A stretch of 7,909 nt of DNA from Candidatus Nealsonbacteria bacterium CG01_land_8_20_14_3_00_12 (GTDB taxonomy: Bacteria; Patescibacteriota; Minisyncoccia; Minisyncoccales; PETJ01). Where the stretch lies: assembly GCA_002781125.1 (NCBI GenBank), contig PETJ01000005.1, forward strand, positions 1 through 7,909, in the 5' to 3' direction. Below the pieces are notes generated by a model that was not told the origin of the DNA, searched no databases, and saw only the letters and a program-made list of their open reading frames with translations. The position numbers and the translations under genes are program-made. Positions within the stretch are counted from its first letter, which is position 1. Each line of letters starts with the position of its first letter. Shown one piece after another: positions 1-5,095 of the stretch.

Positions 1-271
1 CATAAGCTTCAAACAAAACCTCCTCTAATTTTTCAGCCTCAGCCTCGCCGCTTGCTCTTTTTATCGCTCTTTCAATATTTTCCTTTGGCATGTTGAAAAC
101 TTTCGCCTGTTCAAGAGCTATTTTTAGCTTCGAATTAGTTTCCGGGTTAGGTCCCCTTTCTTTTACGGCGACCGAAATTACTCTCGCCATTTTCGAGAAC
201 ATTTGTCCTCTTTTTTGGTCCGTAATATTTTTCTCTCTCCGGATGGTCTTCGCGTGGCTGTGCCCGCTCAT
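1..271 (-). CDS. yebC: YebC/TACO1-family translation/transcription factor, 5' part (cut by window edge)
   Basis: The minus strand from the ATG at 271-269 reads MSGHSHAKTIRREKN and stays open to the window edge, giving the first 90 residues of a family usually about 240 long. The N-terminus has the family signature (GHS-x-A-x-x-I-x-x-x-K, then DQKRGQMFSKMARVI around residues 21-35) and the downstream hallmark NMPKENIERAIKRASGE around 65-81. YebC/TACO1 proteins were long annotated as DNA-binding regulators and are now better known as ribosome-associated factors that help translation through difficult sequences such as proline runs; they act in the cytoplasm. The start codon overlaps the stop of the upstream homing endonuclease (ATGA), and a strong Shine-Dalgarno sequence lies inside that gene's last codons. 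Family identity is clear; the missing C-terminal domains cannot be judged here. Confidence 0.95.
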   Translation of the reverse strand, partial: MSGHSHAKTIRREKNITDQKRGQMFSKMARVISVAVKERGPNPETNSKLKIALEQAKVFNMPKENIERAIKRASGEAEAEKLEEVLFEAY

Positions 272-1338
272 ATTTTTATACCCTCCCTTAAATATAATTT
301 ATCCCATCTATTGCTCCAATAAATATTAAATTTCCTATATCTTTCTAAAATATTTTTTCTTACCGCTATTATCTTTTCTCTTTTCTCTGGATGTTTTAAA
401 TAAGGATTGGTCATCTTAATTAATTTAAGTAAAGAATTTTTCCGGCCGACTAATAGTGTCCACTCGTCTTTATTATTTATTATTCCCTTACGTATTGTTC
501 CTTTTTTGCGAGTGAGGCGGGGAGGTCTACATAAAATTCCCAATTTATTTAACTGTTGACTAATTTGGAAGAGAATATTTTTATCCTCCGATTTAATGCT
601 AAAATTGCTATTTTTACCGTTTTTACTTATTTGAAAGCACCCTTCAGCATCAGTGTATCCTGCTAAAAACGCTGCGAAGTATTTCTTGTTCTTTAGAATC
701 CACGGTTCTATTAAATCTTCTTTCTTTAAAAGAAAATTAAAAGATCTATTGAGATAACACTTCACATTAAAATTACCAGTTTTACTTGGTTTATTGTTAT
801 TCCACACATGGCCGTAAGGAGAAAATAGCTTATTCATTAAATGAACGAAAATGGGTTTAGTTGAACTTGCGCGGACATAAATAGTGGGAGCACTTTGATT
901 CCGTTCCTCTACAGTAAGATCTCCCAACCGAAATCCGATAAGGTACGCTTTTTCTTCTAAATTCCCGCTAAAATCATAGCGAGGATAGCGGGAGGGTTTT
1001 AACACACTTGCTTCACTAATAGTTCGGATTGGAACTCGGTGTTCTAAAAGTTTATTTAAAACTGTTCTCTGACAGCAATGAAACTTTTTAGAAATTTCAA
1101 AAGCGGTCATTTTTTTATCTAAATAAAGCTTTTTTAATTCTCTTTTTGGAATTTTTACCTCTCCAAAATTTATTCTTGCTTCCGATAATGTTCTTACCTT
1201 AATTCCATATTTTTTAAATCGCCTTCGAATAGTTGTTTGATGACAATGATAAATCTTCGCAATCTCAGGCGAAGACATTTTCTGCTGCCAATACAATTCT
1301 CTTAATTTTTTCGGCAAAATTTTATCAATTAATCTCAT
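268..1338 (-). CDS. Free-standing LAGLIDADG homing endonuclease with duplicated N-terminal HTH
   Basis: 356 residues. The C-terminal half carries two LAGLIDADG-type motifs: YLIGFRLGDL at about 132-141 (acidic residue D140) and FLAGYTDAEG at about 224-233 (D230/E232). This is the arrangement of a single-chain, pseudo-symmetric homing endonuclease able to cut a long site as a monomer. The N-terminal 110 residues are a direct duplication of a roughly 47-residue helix-turn-helix unit, each copy ending in a similar tail (VRTLSEAR and IRTISEAS); the HTH cores are around 20-45 and 77-102. There is no intein or intron context: the gene begins 12 bp after the stop of the lamin-tail gene and overlaps the yebC start by four bases. 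It is therefore probably a selfish gene seated in the intergenic space, intact by its two motifs. The target site is unknown. A domesticated regulator is an alternative, made less likely by the preserved acidic residues. Confidence 0.88.
   Translation of the reverse strand: MRLIDKILPKKLRELYWQQKMSSPEIAKIYHCHQTTIRRRFKKYGIKVRTLSEARINFGEVKIPKRELKKLYLDKKMTAFEISKKFHCCQRTVLNKLLEHRVPIRTISEASVLKPSRYPRYDFSGNLEEKAYLIGFRLGDLTVEERNQSAPTIYVRASSTKPIFVHLMNKLFSPYGHVWNNNKPSKTGNFNVKCYLNRSFNFLLKKEDLIEPWILKNKKYFAAFLAGYTDAEGCFQISKNGKNSNFSIKSEDKNILFQISQQLNKLGILCRPPRLTRKKGTIRKGIINNKDEWTLLVGRKNSLLKLIKMTNPYLKHPEKREKIIAVRKNILERYRKFNIYWSNRWDKLYLREGIKI
281..289 (-). promoter_or_regulatory. Shine-Dalgarno for yebC, embedded in the endonuclease 3' end
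   Basis: On the minus strand AAGGGAGGG lies 9 nt before the yebC ATG. It is read through as the Leu-Arg-Glu-Gly codons near the C-terminus of the homing endonuclease. It is a much stronger ribosome site than those of the other genes in the window, and it supports the 271 start for yebC. Together with the ATGA overlap it allows either independent initiation or translational coupling. Confidence 0.7.
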
Positions 1339-1350
1339 ATTTTATTAATT

Positions 1351-2103
1351 TTATTCTAATTTTTTCGACAAATCAATATCTTTTATTTTCCTTTTAAGGG
1401 TTAAAATTATTATTCCAGAGAAAATAGCGATAGGTAAAGCGATTAATAAAATAAATAAAGATTTTGAGCTTTCCGGCAATTGCGCGCTAACCGTTGCTAA
1501 TCCTTTTTTGGTTTCCGCCTTAGTAAACTCTTCTAAAAGTTTTGCCTCGGCCCCTTCTTTTAATTTGGCCCCGGGACTATTTTCAGCTTTTGGCGTCCCA
1601 CCGGGATTTTGGCTTGTCTGCCAGTTTGAGGAATCGGAGCCAGATAGCTGAGGATTTTTTCTTTCCATGGTCTGTTTGGTTTTGTTGTCGCCGGCAAACC
1701 AGCCTCCACTACAATCTACTGAATCAATTAAATTTCCAGAATCATCATAAAGCTCTAACTTTTCTCCGGTATTCCCTAAGGCTCCGGTATAAATTTGATC
1801 AGCCGGGATATCGAGAACTGTGTTATCATCGGTTCTTTCTAATAAATAAAACGATTTAGCAACAACGGTGCCTGTTAAATTAATCTTCGGGGTACCGTCG
1901 GCAGTTTTTAAAATCCACCCCTCGAGATTAATTGGCGAACCACTGTTATTATAGAGCTCGATCCATTCATCGTTATAGGAAATTTCCGTCCCCATCCAGG
2001 CGATTTCATTGATAACTATATCAAGGGAGTTAACCGCTTGCGCCAGGAAAGCTAAGAAAATAAGGAATAAAACTAAAGCTATTACCCTTGACAAATTCTT
2101 CAT
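1351..2103 (-). CDS. Secreted, membrane-anchored lamin-tail-domain (LTD) protein
   Basis: 250 residues. Residues 1-23 form a signal peptide (charged MKNLSR, hydrophobic 7-20, cleavage likely after AQA). An LTD-type beta-sandwich follows at about 27-165: VINEIAWMG, NDEWIELYN and INLEGWIL are the first-strand hallmarks, and the domain closes with NPGGTPKAEN at 166-175, typical of bacterial LTD proteins. Residues 176-212 are a polar linker, 215-236 a hydrophobic helix, and the tail KRKIKD fits an inner-face stop-transfer anchor. The protein is therefore probably displayed outside the membrane on a single C-terminal anchor. LTD domains are common in surface proteins and exonuclease-like proteins of Patescibacteria; their ligand is generally unknown and no nuclease domain is present here. 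No Shine-Dalgarno is visible before the ATG. A TATAAT on the minus strand ends 5 nt before it, so a leaderless message is possible. Substrate or partner: unknown. Confidence 0.82.
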   Translation of the reverse strand: MKNLSRVIALVLFLIFLAFLAQAVNSLDIVINEIAWMGTEISYNDEWIELYNNSGSPINLEGWILKTADGTPKINLTGTVVAKSFYLLERTDDNTVLDIPADQIYTGALGNTGEKLELYDDSGNLIDSVDCSGGWFAGDNKTKQTMERKNPQLSGSDSSNWQTSQNPGGTPKAENSPGAKLKEGAEAKLLEEFTKAETKKGLATVSAQLPESSKSLFILLIALPIAIFSGIIILTLKRKIKDIDLSKKLE

Positions 2104-2116
2104 AATTTATTATAAT
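2088..2116 (+). promoter_or_regulatory. Consensus sigma-70 promoter for the structured RNA at 2123-2257
   Basis: TTGACA at 2088-2093 and TATAAT at 2111-2116 are separated by exactly 17 bp: both hexamers are full consensus at optimal spacing. The predicted start is about 2122-2124, just before the GC-rich closing stem. The -35 box lies inside the first codons of the lamin-tail gene on the opposite strand. No plus-strand ORF follows, so the natural product is a short RNA. It is the best promoter match I see in the window. Confidence 0.8.
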
Positions 2117-2122
2117 AAAGAG

Positions 2123-2257
2123 GTATAAAGCAGCCCCGGAGCTGGGGGTAGGAGTTTTTCCTGACGGACGGCCTGGCTAGGCGCGAGGCCGCTCCTCGAA
2201 AAAATTCTAAAATTTGTGTTCCTAACACCAAGTTGCCCCCGGCTCCGGGGCCGTTTT
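2123..2257 (+). ncRNA. Structured non-coding RNA, family not recognised (possibly 6S-like)
   Basis: The segment starts about 7 nt after a consensus -10 box. Its ends pair as an 18-bp helix, 2133-2150 with 2234-2251. Two of those pairs (2143/2241 and 2149/2235) are U-G wobbles on the plus strand but become A-C mismatches on the minus strand, which favours plus-strand RNA. Inside, 2151-2160 can pair with 2198-2207 (one mismatch), 2166-2174 with 2186-2195 (one bulge, GC-rich tip), and 2216-2220 with 2224-2228 as a small hairpin GUGUU-CCU-AACAC. The RNA ends in a GC stem followed by UUUU. Local GC content is far above the surroundings. The SRP RNA core (GGAA-loop motif), tmRNA, RNase P and tRNA signatures are absent. 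A closing stem, an opened middle with a small 3'-side hairpin and an irregular terminal stem recall 6S RNA, but it is shorter than usual and I cannot assign it. Expression is inferred. Confidence 0.6.
2236..2257 (+). terminator. Probable intrinsic terminator of the structured RNA
   Basis: The 3' arm can fold on itself (2237-2241 with 2246-2250, loop GCTC) or with the distant 5' arm as an 18-bp helix. It is followed by CCG and TTTT at 2254-2257. The T run is short, so termination may be partial. It reaches the stop codon of the ATPase gene on the other strand. In the minus direction no T run follows. Confidence 0.5.
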
Positions 2258-3588
2258 CATTCCCCTGTCACTCTTTCCACCTCTTCAATTGTTGTCACCC
2301 CATCTAAAACCTTTATTAACCCATCTTGATACATCGTAACCATTCCTTTTTTTATTGCTTTTTCTCTCAGGCTAGCAATTGACGGAGAAGTTGATATAAA
2401 TTTTTCCATTTCATCATCAACCAAAAAGGCTTCAAAAATACCAATTCGCCCTCGATAGCCAGTATAGTTACAATTTTGGCACCCCTTAATTTTAGGAATC
2501 TTTAATTCCGGGCTTAATTTCGGAATTTTAACCTTTAAGGACGCCAACCCCCCCGCCACCCTCCCGCCGAAGGCGGGCCCCTCGCTTAGCTCCTTTTTGA
2601 GTTTTTTTAAATCTTCTGGAGAAATTTTTCTAAATTCGGCGCATTTTTTACAAACCTTTCTGATTAATCTTTGAGCAATGGCCATATTTATTGCCGGAGC
2701 AATGTTAACTGGTTTTTCTCCCAGGGCCTGTAGCCTGGCCACCGTACCAGCGGCATCATTTGTATGCAAGGTAGTAAAAACTAAATGACCAGTTAAAGCA
2801 GATTGGAGGGCAATAGAAGCTGTTTCTAAATCTCTAATCTCTCCGACTAAAATTACATCCGGGTCTTGACGCATAATTGACTTTAATCCGGAAGCAAAAT
2901 CATACCCTTTTTTTGGATCAACTTGGGTCTGGGAAATCCCCTTTAAATGATATTCAATTGGGTCTTCAATGGTAATAATTTTGATTTCTGGTTTTTGAAC
3001 TTTTCTTAAAAAGGCATAGAGAGTAGTGGTTTTCCCAGAGCCAGTGGGGCCGGTGACAATGATCATCCCATTTGGTTTTTTAATCTCCTTTTCAAAAATT
3101 TCCAACAAATCTTCTCTTAAACCTAAGACCTCTAACTCAATTAGAGCTTTTGGATTTAATAATCTTAAGACAATTGTCTCTCCATATTCAGCTGGCAAAG
3201 TGGAAGTTCTAATTTCAATAGCCACTTCGTTTATTAAAATAGAAAAACGGCCATCTTGGGGCCGATCAGTAATATTTAATTTGAGTCCCGAAAGGAGCTT
3301 GATTCGATTTAAAAGTCCTTCATATATCTTTAAATCAAAATTTATTACATCTTGTAAAAGGCCATCAATTCTAATCCGGATTTTAGCCTGTTCCTCTCTG
3401 GGTTCAATATGGATATCAGAGGCTTCCAAATGAATTCCTCCCCCTAAAATAACCTCCGAAAGTTCGGTAACACTTTTTTCTAAAAATTCCCCAATTCTTT
3501 CTTTAAAATCAGAAACATTTTTTATTTTCTGTGTTATATTAAGAAGAGGAGGAGAAATTTTTATTTCTCCAGTAATTTTTTGTTCCAT
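2257..3588 (-). CDS. gspE: GspE/PilB-type type II secretion / type IV pilus assembly ATPase, short form
   Basis: 443 residues, a hexameric AAA-like motor that powers pilus or pseudopilus assembly at the cytoplasmic face of the membrane. Visible motifs: EASDIHIEP at 55-63 (N2 domain), Walker A GPTGSGKTT at 180-188, Asp box TIEDPIEY at 206-213, Walker B DVILVGEIRD at 244-253 with E250, His box LTGHLVFTTLHTND at 265-278, and a zinc tetracysteine C313-x-x-C316 / C370-x-x-C373. The zinc site marks it as an extension (GspE/PilB) rather than a retraction (PilT) ATPase. The usual N-terminal MshEN/T2SSE-N region is absent: only about 50 residues precede the N2 domain, against roughly 150-200 in full PilB, and tsaE begins 34 bp away in the other direction, leaving no room for it. 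Between the two cysteine pairs, residues of about 336-348 come from a GC-rich palindromic repeat read in frame. No pilin or inner-membrane partner gene is in view. Confidence 0.93.
   Translation of the reverse strand: MEQKITGEIKISPPLLNITQKIKNVSDFKERIGEFLEKSVTELSEVILGGGIHLEASDIHIEPREEQAKIRIRIDGLLQDVINFDLKIYEGLLNRIKLLSGLKLNITDRPQDGRFSILINEVAIEIRTSTLPAEYGETIVLRLLNPKALIELEVLGLREDLLEIFEKEIKKPNGMIIVTGPTGSGKTTTLYAFLRKVQKPEIKIITIEDPIEYHLKGISQTQVDPKKGYDFASGLKSIMRQDPDVILVGEIRDLETASIALQSALTGHLVFTTLHTNDAAGTVARLQALGEKPVNIAPAINMAIAQRLIRKVCKKCAEFRKISPEDLKKLKKELSEGPAFGGRVAGGLASLKVKIPKLSPELKIPKIKGCQNCNYTGYRGRIGIFEAFLVDDEMEKFISTSPSIASLREKAIKKGMVTMYQDGLIKVLDGVTTIEEVERVTGE
2552..2587. repeat. In-frame GC-rich palindromic repeat, copy A (inside the ATPase gene)
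   Basis: On the plus strand this is CCCGCCACCCTCCC, then GCCGAAGGC, then GGGCCCCTCGCTT. The centre forms a 6-bp stem CCCGCC/GGCGGG with a GAA loop (2563-2577). The outer 14 and 13 bases are identical to copy B in tsaE at 3729-3758. Its 36-nt length keeps the ATPase frame, adding a Gly/Pro/Ala-rich stretch (GPAFGGRVAGG) to the loop between the two zinc cysteine pairs. Confidence 0.75.
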
Positions 3589-3622
3589 TATTTGAACCTA
3601 TCTTATTTTTTTTAAAAAGTCA

Positions 3623-4129
3623 ATGAAATTAAAATATTTAACCAATAATCCTTCTCAAACCAAAAAATTGGGAGAAATTTTAGCTAAAGAAGTTTTAAAG
3701 ACCCAACCTAAAAAAAGACTACGACCCTCCCGCCACCCTCCCAAAGGGCCCCTCGCTTTAATATTTGGTTTGGAAGGAGATTTGGGAGGCGGCAAAACAA
3801 CATTTTTGCAGGGGTTTGCCAGAGGACTGGGAATTAAAGAAAAGATATTAAGCCCCACCTTTGTAATAATAAAACGCTTTGAAATTCCAAAATCTAGACA
3901 TCTAACATCTAATATCCAATATCTAATTCACATTGATTGTTATCGAATCGAAAAACCAAAAGAGATTCTTGATTTGGGTTTAAAAGAAATTATTTCTAAT
4001 CCTAAAAACATTGTTGCCATAGAATGGTCAGACCGAGTTCGAAAAATTCTACCTAAAGGAACTTTAATTTTAAAATTTCAAGTCGCCAATAAAAATAAAA
4101 GAAAAATTTCTTTTAAATATGGTTCCTAA
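3623..4129 (+). CDS. tsaE: TsaE, ATPase of tRNA t6A37 synthesis
   Basis: 168 residues. TsaE is the P-loop ATPase that works with TsaB and TsaD to make N6-threonylcarbamoyladenosine at position 37 of ANN-decoding tRNAs. Diagnostic motifs: Walker A GDLGGGKTT at 52-60, SPTF at 77-80 (switch region), HIDCYR at 103-108 and IEWSDRV at 133-139. The protein is slightly longer than the usual 150 or so because of two insertions. Residues of about 32-44 (RLRPSRHPPKGPL) come from a GC-rich palindromic repeat also found in the neighbouring ATPase, and about 91-102 from a 7-bp tandem repeat. Both lie outside the catalytic motifs and keep the frame, so the protein is probably functional. It is the first gene of a plus-strand run, divergent from gspE by 34 bp, and its last 11 bp overlap the exonuclease gene, suggesting coupled translation. 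No clear promoter or strong ribosome site is visible upstream. Confidence 0.92.
   Translation: MKLKYLTNNPSQTKKLGEILAKEVLKTQPKKRLRPSRHPPKGPLALIFGLEGDLGGGKTTFLQGFARGLGIKEKILSPTFVIIKRFEIPKSRHLTSNIQYLIHIDCYRIEKPKEILDLGLKEIISNPKNIVAIEWSDRVRKILPKGTLILKFQVANKNKRKISFKYGS
3729..3758. repeat. In-frame GC-rich palindromic repeat, copy B (inside tsaE)
   Basis: CCCGCCACCCTCCC, then AAA, then GGGCCCCTCGCTT on the plus strand. It matches copy A at 2552-2587 exactly on both sides and differs only in the centre (3 nt against 9 nt). Its 30 nt is a multiple of three. It encodes SRHPPKGPLA just before the tsaE Walker A strand. The orientation is the same on the plus strand as copy A, but the host genes are on opposite strands, so the two copies encode unrelated peptides. 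Confidence 0.75.
3892..3927. repeat. Heptamer tandem repeat (ATCTAAY-type) inside tsaE
   Basis: Four consecutive 7-bp units at 3900-3927 (ATCTAAC, ATCTAAT, ATCCAAT, ATCTAAT) are preceded by an 8-bp relative ATCTAGAC at 3892. They encode about 12 residues (SRHLTSNIQYLI) between the switch strand and the HIDCYR motif, where homologues have a short variable loop. Probably slippage expansion tolerated in a loop. Confidence 0.6.
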
Positions 4130-5084
4130 AAAGCGTCTGATTATCATCGATAGTAATTCCATCATTCATCGGGCCTATCATGCCTTACCCCCTTTAACTA
4201 CAAAAAAGGGAGAGCTGGTTAATGCTGTTTACGGTTTTTTATTAGTTTTTTTCAAAGCAATTAAGGATTTTCAGCCAGATTTTATTGCTGCTACTTTTGA
4301 TTTTCCAGCTCCCACTTTCCGTCACGAAAAATACAAAGAATATAAAGCCAAAAGACCACCGGCTCCCGAGGAACTATATCAACAAATTCCAAAAGTTAAA
4401 GAGATTCTGGAGAGTTTTAATGTTTCAATTTTCGAAAAAGAAGGGTTTGAAGCCGATGATATTATTGGAACAATTGCTCATTTAGCCCCCAAAAGGCAAG
4501 TTTTACCAAAGATTGAGACCATTATTCTAAGCGGCGATTTGGATACCCTCCAATTAATTAATCCAAAAACAAAAGTTTATTCTTTAAGGAAAGGAGTAAA
4601 AGACATCATTCTTTATGATCAAAATTTAGTTAAAGAAAAATACGGGGGGCTGACGCCCGGCCAACTTCTCGACTTTAAGGCCCTCAAAGGAGATCCCTCT
4701 GATAACATTCCAGGGGTTACTGGCATTGGTGAGAAAACAGCAATTGACCTTCTTTTAAAATTCGGAAGTTTAGAAAATTTATATAAAGAAATTGAAGAAA
4801 ATTCAGAAAAAGCCAAAGAGGTTAAACCTAAAATAAGAGAAACATTGCTGAAATATAAAGAACAAGCTTTTCTTTCCAAATCTTTAGCCGAAATTAGAAA
4901 AGATGCGCCCCTGGATTTCAATTTAAAAAAATGCCACTGGAAAGAATATAACAAAGAAAAGATAGCTCAAATTTTAAAGAAATTTGAGTTTTATAGTTTA
5001 TTAAATAGGCTTCCTCAGTTTAATAAGGAAGAAAAAAAAGAATCAGATGGAGGGAGTTTTGGGGAGAATTTAAAGCTGTGGTAA
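4119..5084 (+). CDS. Stand-alone 5'-3' exonuclease (PolA N-terminal type, flap nuclease)
   Basis: 321 residues matching the 5'-3' exonuclease domain of DNA polymerase I, which removes RNA primers and 5' flaps during lagging-strand synthesis and repair. Metal-binding acids are all present: D11 in LIIIDSNS, D61 in TFDFPAPTFRHEKYKEYK, the E111-A-D113-D114 cluster, D140/D142 in SGDLDTLQL, and D192/D195 in GDPSDNIPGVTGIGEKTA, which also carries the DNA-binding helix-hairpin-helix turn. The protein ends 20 residues after the domain's usual last helix (FEFYSLLNRL) with a hydrophilic tail. There is no 3'-5' exonuclease or polymerase domain and no polymerase remnant downstream, so this is a natural single-domain enzyme rather than a truncated polA. 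Start: the ATG overlaps the tsaE end by 11 bp; the next gene follows after 11 bp, so they probably share a transcript. A T5/Xni-like nuclease is the alternative label. Confidence 0.9.
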   Translation: MVPKKRLIIIDSNSIIHRAYHALPPLTTKKGELVNAVYGFLLVFFKAIKDFQPDFIAATFDFPAPTFRHEKYKEYKAKRPPAPEELYQQIPKVKEILESFNVSIFEKEGFEADDIIGTIAHLAPKRQVLPKIETIILSGDLDTLQLINPKTKVYSLRKGVKDIILYDQNLVKEKYGGLTPGQLLDFKALKGDPSDNIPGVTGIGEKTAIDLLLKFGSLENLYKEIEENSEKAKEVKPKIRETLLKYKEQAFLSKSLAEIRKDAPLDFNLKKCHWKEYNKEKIAQILKKFEFYSLLNRLPQFNKEEKKESDGGSFGENLKLW

Positions 5085-5095
5085 AATAAATAAAT

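Noticed and set aside
90..329. 79-residue plus-strand ORF
   Set aside because: It lies antisense to yebC, whose protein signature is unmistakable on the minus strand; no family features.
268..1338. Intein or group I intron carrying the endonuclease
   Set aside because: It has its own start and stop, no splicing motifs, and is not inside another gene: both neighbours are complete at the junctions.
1542..1859. 105-residue plus-strand ORF
   Set aside because: Antisense shadow of the lamin-tail gene; composition irregular, no motif.
2123..2257. SRP (4.5S) RNA as identity of the structured RNA
   Set aside because: The conserved SRP apical loop with the GGAA tetraloop and the flanking asymmetric loop is absent on both strands.
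3026..3433. 135-residue plus-strand ORF
   Set aside because: Antisense to the ATPase core containing Walker A; shadow of a strongly conserved gene.
3589..3622. Promoters for the divergent gspE and tsaE genes
   Set aside because: A TTGACT at 3618-3623 on the minus strand has no good -10 at normal spacing, and nothing convincing was seen on the plus strand; the AT-rich gap is too ambiguous to call.
4619..4954. 111-residue minus-strand ORF, and smaller ORFs at 3655-3858 (minus) and 4285-4485 (plus)
   Set aside because: All sit inside tsaE or the exonuclease in other frames and show no domain signals.
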